A stretch of 64,000 nucleotides of DNA. Origin: Couchioplanes caeruleus (GTDB taxonomy: Bacteria > Actinomycetota > Actinomycetes > Mycobacteriales > Micromonosporaceae). Below, in pieces: positions 7,982-15,585 of the stretch. A model generated the notes under the pieces. That model was not told where the DNA came from. It made no database searches and worked only from the letters and a program-made list of their open reading frames with translations. The translations under genes were made by a program, and so were the position numbers. Where the stretch lies: contig NZ_CP092183.1 of assembly GCF_023499255.1 (NCBI RefSeq), positions 2,735,501 through 2,799,500 on the forward strand, given 5' to 3'. Each line of letters begins with the position of its first letter. The first letter of the stretch is position 1.

Positions 7982-8410
7982 ATGACAGACGGTCCCGACG
8001 CCGCGCACCAGCGGCCCGAAGGTCTCAGCGACATCACCGTGGAGGCGCTCGGCAAGCTGAGCGAGGCCCTCGAGGTCGTGGAACGGATCCGCGGCCACCT
8101 GTACAGCCTGCACCAGCTCACCGGCGAGGCCGACTTCAAGCTCGACGAGGCCGTGTCGTTGTTCATGCAGGCCGGCGAGACCAAGGTCGCCGAGCGGATC
8201 GAGCAGGAGCTCATCGGCCGCAACGTGCTGGCCGGGCGGTGGACCTTCCAGGTGGTCGAGGAGTACGACGACGGCTACTACGCCGAGTTCAAGACCATCG
8301 AGAAGGACGCCCGCGACGAGCTGGCCGAGGGCAAGCGGCACCTGTACGAGGCGGAGCTCAAGGAACGCCGGCGTACCCGAGGCCGCCCCGGTCACGAGGC
8401 GCGGCCCTGA
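7982..8410 (+). CDS. Conserved hypothetical acidic helical protein
   Basis: A 142-residue soluble protein, start ATG 7982 (MTDGPDAAHQRPEGLSDIT). The body is predicted to be helical (ALGKLSEALEVVERIRGHLY, KLDEAVSLFMQAGETKVAERI), followed by a short beta-like part (WTFQVVEEYDDGYYAEF) and a basic tail (ERRRTRGRPGHEARP). No known catalytic motif is present. It is divergent from the DUF6401-like gene with a 91-bp gap that should hold both promoters. I do not recognise a function. Confidence 0.68.
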   Translation: MTDGPDAAHQRPEGLSDITVEALGKLSEALEVVERIRGHLYSLHQLTGEADFKLDEAVSLFMQAGETKVAERIEQELIGRNVLAGRWTFQVVEEYDDGYYAEFKTIEKDARDELAEGKRHLYEAELKERRRTRGRPGHEARP

Positions 8411-8576
8411 GCAGGTGTCGTCGCGTTGGGCGTACGCGTGTGCCGCGGCAAGCGCGCGCTGACGGTGTCACGCAGCCCGGCTGTGCCGTGCGGCGATGAG
8501 CCGCACGGGTGCCGGAGGCGTACCAGGAACCGCAGGTGGCGTCGCAGAAACCGTCGGGCCGATCAGCCTCGTGGAT

Positions 8577-8699
8577 GACCAGGCCTGAACCGGGCCGGGT
8601 GAACAAGCCTCGACCTGCTCAGCGGATCAGGCTTGAACCGGGCTGGGTGGACGGGCCCCGACCTGCTGGGCGGATCAGGCCTCAACCGGGCCGCGTATG
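8577..8699. repeat. 48-bp imperfect tandem repeat, 2.5 copies
   Basis: Units at 8577-8624, 8625-8672 and 8673-8699 share GATCAGGC, AACCGGGC and CGACCTGCT blocks. They occupy most of the 349-bp gap between genes at 8411 and 8759. A short plus-strand frame (8509-8700) runs through but lacks a ribosome site and is probably not a gene. The rest of the gap shows nothing clear. Confidence 0.8.
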
Positions 8700-8759
8700 A
8701 GAGCCCGGCCCACCCTCCGGTGAGCCGCCGGACCCCGTGGCGATGCGCGGGCGCGCCGG

Positions 8760-8969
8760 CTATTCGGCTTCCGCTGTGGCCGTGCCGCGGCGGCGCTGGG
8801 TGTCGTCGGCGAGGATCACGGTCGCGACCACGAGGGCCACGACGACCGCGAAGAGCCAGGAGGCGTCGGCGATGAGCGAAGCGGCGAGCGGGGCCTGGAC
8901 GGCGGCGAGCAGAAAGCCCACCCAGGCGAGGCGGCGCTGACGCTCGGAGAGGAAACCGGCGGATCGCAT
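8760..8969 (-). CDS. Small two-helix membrane protein
   Basis: A 69-residue protein from ATG 8969 (MRSAGFLSERQRRLAWVGF). Two hydrophobic helices follow the basic N-terminus: WVGFLLAAVQAPLAASLIA and WLFAVVVALVVATVILA, ending in a charged tail (DDTQRRRGTATAEAE). The positive-inside pattern puts both ends in the cytoplasm. It has no recognisable family and no enzyme motif. It is divergent from the lipoprotein gene that begins near 9118. Confidence 0.6.
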   Translation of the reverse strand: MRSAGFLSERQRRLAWVGFLLAAVQAPLAASLIADASWLFAVVVALVVATVILADDTQRRRGTATAEAE

Positions 8970-9030
8970 CCGGCTAGTGTGGCCCGATTCGTGGCCTTCG
9001 CCGTCACCCTTTCGGCCGATCTCGGGTTGT

Positions 9031-9074
9031 CCGATGGTGCCCACTGCGCAGCGTTGCCAATGCTCCACCATCGG
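9031..9074. promoter_or_regulatory. 9-bp inverted repeat in the lipoprotein promoter region
   Basis: CCGATGGTG at 9031-9039 and CACCATCGG at 9066-9074 are perfect inverted arms 26 nt apart, in the divergent gap between 8969 and 9118. This could be a regulator-binding site or an mRNA hairpin. The assignment is speculative. Confidence 0.3.
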
Positions 9075-9117
9075 TGAATATGTCCCATTTTCGCTGGTAG
9101 AGAGACTGAGAATTGCC

Positions 9118-9879
9118 TTGGGAGCGTTACCAACCCCTAGGCTTGCGACTAGTGCGGCGGCCGGGCGGAGGTTTAAAACGCTGACGGCCGGTTTGGCGAT
9201 CACCGCGCTGGCCGCGTGTTCCCCGGCGACCAGTCTGGGGGCTCGGCAGATGCCGGCCGACGACGCCCCGCAGCCGCACGTGCAGGCCGGGCCGCTGGAC
9301 GGGCGTACGGTCGGATTTCTCATCGTCCGGGACGCCGCGTCCCGGGTCGAGGTTCGCATCGCCGACCTGCCGGGGTTGCTCTACCGGGTCAGCACTCCGG
9401 CGGACTCCGGGTTGAAGCCGCAGATCAGTGGCGCGTCGGGGCGGGTACGTCTGGCGCTGCGGCCGACCGGCGGCGACGGGCCGGACACCGTCGAGATCCT
9501 GCTGAACCGGCGGGTCCGCTGGGACATCCGGCTCCCGGCGGGCGCGGGCGAGCAGCATCTGGACCTGGCCGCCGGGCGGGTGCGGCGGCTCGCGGTCGAT
9601 TCGGGTGCGGGGCTGGTCAGCGTACGGTTGCCGGCGCCGTCCGGGTCGGTGCCGATCACCGTGGCGGGCGCCGTGGGGGATCTGGCCGTCGCGGTGCCGG
9701 CCGGAACCGCGCTGCGGATGCGGTTGCGGGCGGGCGCCGGGATGGTCGCGGTGCCGTGGGCCGACCGGGTGAGGGCCGCGCCGGGCGCGGTGGTGGCTTC
9801 GCCGGGATGGGGTACGGCGGCCGGACGGTACGCGCTCGACGTGGAATCCGAAGCCGGCTCAGTGACTGTCTGGGGCTGA
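9118..9879 (+). CDS. Secreted lipoprotein, beta-rich (DUF4097/adhesin-like)
   Basis: A predicted lipoprotein: basic n-region (GRRFK), hydrophobic TAGLAITALAAC with the lipobox cysteine about 34 residues in. The mature part is rich in short beta-strands with repeated Gly-Ala turns (DSGAGLVSVRLPAPSG, RAGAGMVAVPWADR), like proteins whose sheets stack as in DUF4097-type putative adhesins. The frame is open back to 8977. TTG at 9118 is chosen because it gives a normal signal peptide; ATG at 9034 would add about 28 residues with no signal character. No Shine-Dalgarno decides this. Function unknown. Confidence 0.6.
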   Translation: MGALPTPRLATSAAAGRRFKTLTAGLAITALAACSPATSLGARQMPADDAPQPHVQAGPLDGRTVGFLIVRDAASRVEVRIADLPGLLYRVSTPADSGLKPQISGASGRVRLALRPTGGDGPDTVEILLNRRVRWDIRLPAGAGEQHLDLAAGRVRRLAVDSGAGLVSVRLPAPSGSVPITVAGAVGDLAVAVPAGTALRMRLRAGAGMVAVPWADRVRAAPGAVVASPGWGTAAGRYALDVESEAGSVTVWG

Positions 9880-10061
9880 GAGCGCGCACAAAGGCGCGGC
9901 CAGGGGGAAGAAGGCGGCGCGAGAACGCGGGCCCGGCGGAGAGGTAGCGCGGCGGCGGAAAAGCGCAGCAAGGCGGCAGAGCGCGAAACGGGAGAGACAC
10001 CGGGACCGCGGCTGCCGGACGGGGCGGCCGCGGTCCTCGCGGGTCGGTCAGGCGGCGCCCG

Positions 10062-10301
10062 TCAGTGGGGTCCGGTGCGACCCGTCGTGCTCGGGCGGTA
10101 TTCCCGGTCCGGGTCCGTCTGGTTGGCGTCCGAGTCGTCGGCGACCCGGGAGCCGTGCCCGAAGGCCTGCTCCTCGCCCGCGTCGTTGTCGGTCGGGTCG
10201 CCCTGCCCGTCGGTGTCCCAGGTGGCCATGGCGTCGCTGAGGTCGGCCACGGAGAGCTTGTCCTCGTCGCGCCACACGCCGTCGTCTTCGCGATCAGTCA
10301 T
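10062..10301 (-). CDS. Small acidic hypothetical protein
   Basis: A 79-residue protein (MTDREDDGVWRDEDKLSVADL...), more than a quarter Asp/Glu, with no hydrophobic segment and probably disordered. It sits 20 bp downstream of the hairpin that ends the SRPBCC gene on the same strand. The 180 bp between it and the lipoprotein gene (9880-10061) is purine-rich and holds nothing else recognisable. No family recognised. Confidence 0.5.
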   Translation of the reverse strand: MTDREDDGVWRDEDKLSVADLSDAMATWDTDGQGDPTDNDAGEEQAFGHGSRVADDSDANQTDPDREYRPSTTGRTGPH

Positions 10302-10321
10302 GTCTGTGGCGTACCCACGAA

Positions 10322-10347
10322 AAGGCCGCCGGAATCCCGGCGGCCTT
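10322..10347 (-). terminator. Intrinsic terminator of the SRPBCC gene
   Basis: AAGGCCGCCGG and CCGGCGGCCTT pair perfectly over 11 bp with an AATC loop, 17 bp past the stop of the gene at 10365. On the minus strand it is followed by TTTT. Confidence 0.85.
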
Positions 10348-10364
10348 CTCCGATCGTGGTGTGC

Positions 10365-10829
10365 CTACGGCTGCGGCCGGTCCACCTCGCCGCGCCATTC
10401 GCCGGTCTCGACGCCGCCGCGGCTCTCGATGAACTCCTTGAAGCGCTTCATGTCGCCCTTGACCTGGCGGTCGAGGAAGCCCAGCTTGTCGCCGGCCTGC
10501 TCGACGACGCCGTCCGGCTCGAAGTCCATCTGGCAGGTGACCCGGGTGTGGGTCTCGTCGAGGCGGTGGAAGGTCACGACGCCGGCCTGCTTGCTGCCTC
10601 CGACGCTGGTCCAGGCCACGCGCTCGTCCGGCAGCTGCTCGGTGATCTTGGCGTCGAACTCGCGCTTGACGCCGTCGATGTCGGTCTTCCAGTGGGTCAT
10701 GGTGTCGTCCAGCTGACGGATCTCCGACACGCCGCTCATGAATCGGGGGAACTCCTCGAACTGGGTCCACTGGTTGTACGCGGTGCGTACCGGCACGCTG
10801 ACATCAACGGACTCGGTCACGGTACTCAC
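10365..10829 (-). CDS. SRPBCC-family protein (polyketide cyclase/dehydrase-like fold)
   Basis: A 154-residue START/Bet v1-fold protein. The start is GTG 10829, preceded by an AAGGAGG ribosome site at about 8 nt. The N-terminus STVTESVDVSVPVRTAYNQWTQFEEFPRFM is the classic opening of the family, with the hydrophobic-cavity strands that follow (HWKTDIDGVKREFDAKI, VAWTSVGGSKQAGVVTFH) and a C-terminal helix (DRQVKGDMKRFKEFIESRG). Family members bind lipids or polyketides; close relatives are often annotated cyclase/dehydrase without a tested reaction. It follows a DUF2795 gene on the same strand, with a 65-bp gap. Confidence 0.87.
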   Translation of the reverse strand: MSTVTESVDVSVPVRTAYNQWTQFEEFPRFMSGVSEIRQLDDTMTHWKTDIDGVKREFDAKITEQLPDERVAWTSVGGSKQAGVVTFHRLDETHTRVTCQMDFEPDGVVEQAGDKLGFLDRQVKGDMKRFKEFIESRGGVETGEWRGEVDRPQP

Positions 10830-10894
10830 GGTGTTGCCCTCCTTGTGTGTTTCCCCGCCGTACAGGTTCCCCGCGCCGGGGCGCGGGAGCCCGG

Positions 10895-11284
10895 TCACGC
10901 GTTGATCGCGTGCCAGGCCTCGCTCACGGTGCGGTAGGTGGTGCCCTCCGGGAGCCGGTTCAGCGACTCCAGCACGTCGTCGGGTGCGTCGAGGTCCCGT
11001 GCGCTTCTGAGGAGCGCCTCGCGGTCTCCCGGCAGCGCCGAGAGGCCGATGTAGGTCCCGAATCGGCTCAGCGCCTCGCCCTGCGCGCTGCCGACGCCGT
11101 TCTGCTCGCCGCGGCCGGCTCCGCCTTCCGGCACCACGCTGGTCCGGGGCTGGTCCTCGCCGGACGGCTCGGCCATCTTCCATTCCTCGGCCCGCGCGCC
11201 CGCCGTGCCCTGGATGGTCCCGCGGATCTCCTGGGCCATCTCGTCGTCGACGCGTGGGCTGTGTTTGTCGCTACCGCGTTCCAT
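10895..11284 (-). CDS. DUF2795 domain protein
   Basis: A 129-residue protein from ATG 11284 (MERGSDKHSPRVDDEMAQEI). The frame extends to 11401, but the added part is Arg/Pro-rich and overlaps the next gene. The C-terminal 60 residues (SRFGTYIGLSALPGDREALL through YRTVSEAWHAI) are the DUF2795 pattern, a short helical domain common in actinobacteria and cyanobacteria, often near stress genes. The N-terminal half is polar and probably disordered. Function unknown. Confidence 0.72.
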   Translation of the reverse strand: MERGSDKHSPRVDDEMAQEIRGTIQGTAGARAEEWKMAEPSGEDQPRTSVVPEGGAGRGEQNGVGSAQGEALSRFGTYIGLSALPGDREALLRSARDLDAPDDVLESLNRLPEGTTYRTVSEAWHAINA

Positions 11285-11312
11285 GACAATGGGGTGCCCG
11301 GGCGGTCGTGGG

Positions 11313-12308
11313 CTAAACCGCTCGATCGTCTTCGTCGGCCGGCTCGCGGGGCGGCAGCGGCGGATCCGGGTCCTCGGAGCCGGCCTGCAGGTGGCGCCCA
11401 CGCTGCACCTCCGCGTTGATCTCCACGCCGAGCATGAGGGCCGAATTCGCCAGGTAGAGCCAGACCAGGAACGCGATGATGGCGCCGAGGCTGCCGTACG
11501 TCTTGTCGTACGAGCCGAAGTTGGCGACGTAGATGCCGAAGCCGAACGAGGCGAGCACCCACACGAGCAGCGCCACCGCGCCGCCCAGGGTGAGCCACCG
11601 GAACCGGGGCTGTTTGACGTTCGGCGCGATCCAGAACAGCAGGGACAGCAGCAGCATCAGGATGAGGACGAGCACCGGCCAGCGCCCGATCGACCAGGCG
11701 GTGCGCGCCGTGCTGCCGGCGTGCAGGAGGTCGCCGACGGCGTCCACGAGCGGGCCGCTGATGACCAGGCCGGTGGCGACCAGCGCCATCAGCACCAGGG
11801 CGATCGCGCTCAGGCCGATCTGCAGCGGCCGCAGCTTCCAGAACGGCCGGCCCTCCTTGACGCCGTAGACGCGGTTGGAGGCGCGGGTGAAGACGCCCAC
11901 GAAGTTGGAGGCCGACCAGAGCGCGCCGAGCAGACCGAAGCTCAGCAGCGCCTTCGCCGAGCTCTGCTGCACGACGATCGCGTCGAGCGCGGAGCGGAAC
12001 GACTTCTCGCCGACGACCGAGCCGGCGCCGAGGTCACTGAGGAAGCCAAGGATCGTGTCGACCGCCGTACGGCCGTCGGTCACGAGGTTCACCAGTGCCA
12101 CCACCACGATCGCGCTGGGGAAGATCGCCAGCACGGCGTTGTACGTGAGCGCCGCGGCGAGGTCGGAACACTCGTCGTCCAAGAACCCCTTGGCGCTGCG
12201 CCAGAGCACCCCGCGCCAGGTGGACCAGTGCAGCTGCCGCAACTTGCTGGGCAGAGGCGACGTGACCTGCGATCGGGTCGTGGCGGCTGTCATGTGTCGC
12301 GCTCCCAT
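11313..12308 (-). CDS. YihY/BrkB-family inner-membrane protein
   Basis: A 331-residue membrane protein with six predicted helices. The family opening is seen in DDECSDLAAALTYNAVLAIFP (conserved Ala-Leu-Thr-Tyr), then GLLGALWSASNFVGVFTRASNRVYGVKEGRPFWKLR, and the late signature GSYDKTYGSLGAIIAFLVWLYLANSALMLGVEIN. Members were once called ribonuclease BN in error; their role is still unclear, though some take part in virulence or lipid and wall traits. ATG 12308 has AAGGGGTGA upstream; ATG 12293 is an alternative. The C-terminal tail is acidic and cytoplasmic. Confidence 0.9.
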   Translation of the reverse strand: MGARHMTAATTRSQVTSPLPSKLRQLHWSTWRGVLWRSAKGFLDDECSDLAAALTYNAVLAIFPSAIVVVALVNLVTDGRTAVDTILGFLSDLGAGSVVGEKSFRSALDAIVVQQSSAKALLSFGLLGALWSASNFVGVFTRASNRVYGVKEGRPFWKLRPLQIGLSAIALVLMALVATGLVISGPLVDAVGDLLHAGSTARTAWSIGRWPVLVLILMLLLSLLFWIAPNVKQPRFRWLTLGGAVALLVWVLASFGFGIYVANFGSYDKTYGSLGAIIAFLVWLYLANSALMLGVEINAEVQRGRHLQAGSEDPDPPLPPREPADEDDRAV

Positions 12309-12367
12309 CCGTCACCCCTTGCGCACAAGGCACTACCCGCAGGGGGTTTGTGGCAAACGGCCAGGGG

Positions 12368-12373
12368 TACGGT
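12368..12373 (+). promoter_or_regulatory. -10 box of a probable leaderless promoter
   Basis: TACGGT lies 7 nt before the GTG at 12381. No Shine-Dalgarno precedes the start, so a leaderless transcript is likely. Confidence 0.4.
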
Positions 12374-12380
12374 CGCCGGA

Positions 12381-13970
12381 GTGGAACGAGCGGACGCCAT
12401 CGTCATCGGCGCCGGGCACAACGGCCTGGTAGCCGCCAATTTGCTCGCGGACGCGGGCTGGAGCGTACTGGTCCTCGAGGCGACACCTCACCCCGGCGGC
12501 GCGGTGCGCTCGGGGTACGTGACGGCCCCCGGTTATCTCAGCGACCTGTTCAGCTCCTTCTATCCGCTGGGCTACGCGTCCCCGGTGATGCAGGGCCTCG
12601 ATCTGGACGAGCACGGTCTGGAGTGGACGCACGCCCCGGACGTCCTCACCCACCTGCTGCCGGACGGCCGCGCCGCGACGGTGAACCGCGACCTGGAGAC
12701 CACGATGGCCTCCATGGACGCCTTCGCCCCCGGTGACGGCGACCGGTGGCGGCAGGCGTTCGAGGACTGGTGCCATGTCTCCGACGACATGCTGAAGGTG
12801 CTGTTCACACCCTTCCCACCGGTACGGTCCGGCCTGCAGCTGGCCCGGCGCCTGCGCGTCGGCGGATCGCTGCGCCTGGCCCGGCGCCTGCTGCTGTCGG
12901 TACGCGAGCTGGGCAGCGAACTGTTCCAGGGCGAGGGAGCGCAGCTCGCACTCGCCGGCTGTGCGCTGCACACCGACCTGTCCCCGGAGGAGGCGGGCGG
13001 CGGCGTGTACGGCTGGCTCCTGGCGATGCTCGGCCAGCAGTTCGGGTGGCCCGTACCGGTCGGCGGCGCGCAGCGGATCACGTCGGCGCTGGTGGACCGG
13101 CTGCACGACCGCGGCGGCCGGATCGAGTACGACACCCCGGTGTCGCGGATCCTCGTGGCCCGGGGCAAGGCGATGGGCGTACGCAGCGCCGACGGCCGCA
13201 ACTGGCGGGCGAGGCGCGCGGTGATCGCCGACGTGCCGGCGCCCACGCTGTTCCTGGATCTGGTCGGTACCCGCTGGCTGCCACCGCGCTTCGCCGAGGA
13301 CCTCGAGTTCTTCCGCTGGGACGGCGCCACGGTCAAGGTCGACTGGGCGGTCAACGGCAAGGTGCCGTGGAAGAACCCGGCCGCCGCGGGTGCGGGCACC
13401 GTGCACCTGGGCGCCGACCTCAACGGGCTGACCCGCTACTCGGCGCACCTCGCCACGGACACCGTGCCGCCGAACCCGTTCCTGCTGCTGGGGCAGATGA
13501 CCACGGCGGACCCGTCGCACTCGCCGGAGGGCACCGAGTCGGTCTGGGCGTACACGCACCTGCCGCACCGCGATCACTGGGACGCCGAGGAGATCGACGC
13601 GCACGTCGCCCGGATGGAGACGGTGCTGGAGGACCACGCCCCGGGCTTCTCCCGCATGGTCGAGGGGCGCAACGTGTTCTCCCCGGCGGCCATGCAGCGG
13701 GAGAACCCGTCGCTGGTGGGCGGCGCGCTCGGCGGCGGCACCGCGGCGGCGTACCAGCAGCTCTTTCTGCGTCCGGTGCCGGGCCTGGGCCGGCCGGACA
13801 CCCCGGTGGACCGGCTCTACCTGGCGAGCTCCTCGGCTCACCCGGGCGGCGGCGTGCACGGGGCGCCGGGCTCGAACGCGGCCCGGGCGGCGCTGGCCCG
13901 CGACCGGCTCCTGACCGGAGCGGCGTACCAGGCGGTCATCGACGCGGCGAACCGCTCGATCTACCGCTGA
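12381..13970 (+). CDS. Phytoene-desaturase-like FAD-dependent oxidoreductase
   Basis: A 529-residue FAD amine-oxidase/phytoene-desaturase superfamily member. The dinucleotide-binding motif is VIGAGHNGLVAANLLADAG at residues 9-27, followed by LVLEATPHPGG. The FAD-binding C-terminal signature is LYLASSSAHPGGGVHGAPG near residue 490. The overall pattern matches the bacterial relatives of human PYROXD2 better than dedicated carotenoid desaturases, and no other carotenoid gene lies nearby. The start is GTG 12381; the frame is open far upstream, but over the divergent BrkB gene. It ends 9 bp before a 30-nt perfect palindrome. Confidence 0.85.
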   Translation: MERADAIVIGAGHNGLVAANLLADAGWSVLVLEATPHPGGAVRSGYVTAPGYLSDLFSSFYPLGYASPVMQGLDLDEHGLEWTHAPDVLTHLLPDGRAATVNRDLETTMASMDAFAPGDGDRWRQAFEDWCHVSDDMLKVLFTPFPPVRSGLQLARRLRVGGSLRLARRLLLSVRELGSELFQGEGAQLALAGCALHTDLSPEEAGGGVYGWLLAMLGQQFGWPVPVGGAQRITSALVDRLHDRGGRIEYDTPVSRILVARGKAMGVRSADGRNWRARRAVIADVPAPTLFLDLVGTRWLPPRFAEDLEFFRWDGATVKVDWAVNGKVPWKNPAAAGAGTVHLGADLNGLTRYSAHLATDTVPPNPFLLLGQMTTADPSHSPEGTESVWAYTHLPHRDHWDAEEIDAHVARMETVLEDHAPGFSRMVEGRNVFSPAAMQRENPSLVGGALGGGTAAAYQQLFLRPVPGLGRPDTPVDRLYLASSSAHPGGGVHGAPGSNAARAALARDRLLTGAAYQAVIDAANRSIYR

Positions 13971-13978
13971 GCGAAGAG

Positions 13979-14008
13979 AACGCCGGGCCCCCGCGGGGGC
14001 CCGGCGTT
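13979..14008. terminator. 30-nt perfect palindrome, bidirectional terminator
   Basis: The segment is its own reverse complement over 30 nt, starting AACGCCGGGCCCCC. It lies between the convergent stops at 13970 and 14019 and can end transcripts from both sides. Confidence 0.9.
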
Positions 14009-14018
14009 CCGGCACATG

Positions 14019-15023
14019 TCAGCGGCGGCGCAGGAAGCCCGCGGCGGCCACCCCGAGGCCCGCGGACAGCACGCCGGTGACCAGCGGCTTGTGCATGGTC
14101 AGCCAGAGCGCGAACGAGCTCGTCCGGCTCTCGTCGTCGAACACCCCGTGGGCGCCGAAGTCGCGGTCCTCGTCGACCGGCTTGTCGACGTTGTCCTGCC
14201 AGGTCGACAGGTCGATCTTCTCGCCGGTCTGCTGGCCCTGGTAGCCGCGCTTGTCGTTGGCCAGGTACCGGTCCAGGAACCCGGGCGCGACGATGTTGCC
14301 GAGGCGGGTCTTCAGGGTGGGCCCGCCCACGTTGACCTCGCGCTTGCCCTTGTCCGCCGCCCACAGCACGGCCGTGGCGACCACCTCGGGCTGGTAGATC
14401 GGCGGGACCGGCTGCGGGTGGTTCGGCAGGCGGGTGCGTACCCAGGAGAACTGCGGGGTGTTGATGGCCGGCATCTGGACCATCGACAGCTGGACCTTGT
14501 TGCCGTCGTGCAGCAGCTCGGCGCGGACGGAGTCGTTGAAGCCCTGGATGGCGTGCTTCGACGCGCAGTACGGCGCCTGCAGCGGGATGCCCCGGTACGC
14601 GAGCGCCGAGCCGATCTGCACGATCCGGCCGTGCCCGGCGGGGCGCATGTGGCGCAGGGCGGCCAGCGTGCCGTGCACCGTACCGAGGTAGTTGACCTCG
14701 GTGACGCGGCGGAACTCGGCCGGGCTGATCTCCCAGACCGGCGCGAAGACCGAGGTCATCGCGTCGTTGATCCAGACGTCGATGCCGCCCCAGGCCGCGG
14801 CGACGTCGTCGGCGGCCTCCTGCACGGCGTCGGCGTCGGACACGTCGACCTGATAGGTGCGCACGTCCGCGGCCCCGGCGGCGCGGGCCTCCAGCGAGGC
14901 GCCCTCCAGTCCGGCGCGGCCCCGGGCGAGCAGGGCCACCCGGTCCCCGCGGCGGGCGTACGCGACGGCGACGGCGCGGCCGACCCCCGCGCTGGCTCCG
15001 GTGATGACGATGTTCTGAGTCAC
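14019..15023 (-). CDS. SDR-family oxidoreductase with C-terminal membrane-like tail
   Basis: A 334-residue extended SDR. The cofactor motif is TGASAGVG near residue 8, the catalytic serine is in IVQIGSALAYRG and the catalytic pair in YCASKHAIQGF. The usual NNAG is replaced by NDAM. Residues beyond about 260 go past the SDR core and end in a hydrophobic segment with an Arg-rich tail (VTGVLSAGLGVAAAGFLRRR), suggesting membrane attachment. The start is GTG 15023, whose GTGA overlaps the stop of the SRPBCC gene, so the two are translationally coupled. Substrate unknown. Confidence 0.86.
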   Translation of the reverse strand: MTQNIVITGASAGVGRAVAVAYARRGDRVALLARGRAGLEGASLEARAAGAADVRTYQVDVSDADAVQEAADDVAAAWGGIDVWINDAMTSVFAPVWEISPAEFRRVTEVNYLGTVHGTLAALRHMRPAGHGRIVQIGSALAYRGIPLQAPYCASKHAIQGFNDSVRAELLHDGNKVQLSMVQMPAINTPQFSWVRTRLPNHPQPVPPIYQPEVVATAVLWAADKGKREVNVGGPTLKTRLGNIVAPGFLDRYLANDKRGYQGQQTGEKIDLSTWQDNVDKPVDEDRDFGAHGVFDDESRTSSFALWLTMHKPLVTGVLSAGLGVAAAGFLRRR

Positions 15024-15466
15024 GAACGGCTCTTTTCCCGCGTGGCGATGTCGGACAAACGTCGCAGCGACTCGATGTTGCGCCGGTGCAGCACGATGTC
15101 GTTGAGCTTGGTGTGGATCCACTGCAGCGGGCCGGCCCGGAACGTCTCGAACATGCTCACCCGGGTCCGGCCACCGTCCACCGGCTCCAGCTCGATCTTG
15201 ACCGTCGCCTCGCCCAGCGGCCACAGCCCCGCGATGATGGTCAGTTCGCGGTCGGGCACGCAGGACACGACCGTGGAGCTCTCCTTGAGCGACAGCGGCC
15301 ACGGACCGGCCTTGTGGTGCAGTTTCGCACCGGGCTGCGGCCATTCGGGGTCGACGTCGCGGATGTGTACGGTGCCCACGACCCAGTCGCTGTAGGTCCA
15401 GCCGTCCGCGAGAACCGCGAACACGCGATCGGGCGGGGCCGGAACGATACGCTTCACGATAGCCAC
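15020..15466 (-). CDS. SRPBCC-family protein coupled to the SDR gene
   Basis: About 148 residues, Bet v1-like fold: VAIVKRIVPAPPDRVFAVLADGWTYSDW at the start, then GAKLHHKAGPWPLSLKESSTVVS and LEPVDGGRTRVSMFET. The frame is open to an ATG at 15541; GTG at 15466 is preferred because the family begins at this point, but GTG 15487 is possible and no clear ribosome site decides. Its last codons overlap the SDR start (GTGA). Cavity proteins of this type bind hydrophobic ligands; the reaction, if any, is unknown. Confidence 0.78.
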   Translation of the reverse strand: MAIVKRIVPAPPDRVFAVLADGWTYSDWVVGTVHIRDVDPEWPQPGAKLHHKAGPWPLSLKESSTVVSCVPDRELTIIAGLWPLGEATVKIELEPVDGGRTRVSMFETFRAGPLQWIHTKLNDIVLHRRNIESLRRLSDIATREKSRS

Positions 15467-15585
15467 GAGCGGCACATACCCGCCCACGTCATGTTTACGC
15501 TTTTGCGCGGTGGGCAAGACGCTCGGCGTATCGCCAGCCATAACTCCGGTCTTCTCCCGGAATCCAGCTGTCGGAGGAGGACCAC

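Noticed and set aside
6860..8395. A 511-residue minus-strand open frame with Pro/Ala/Lys repeats covering the tandem arrays
   Set aside because: It overlaps three better genes, has no ribosome site, and its repeated peptide merely reflects the DNA repeats read in a GC-rich frame without stops.
8509..8700. A 63-codon plus-strand gene over the 48-bp repeat
   Set aside because: There is no ribosome site, no conserved feature, and the frame is explained by a repeat length divisible by three.
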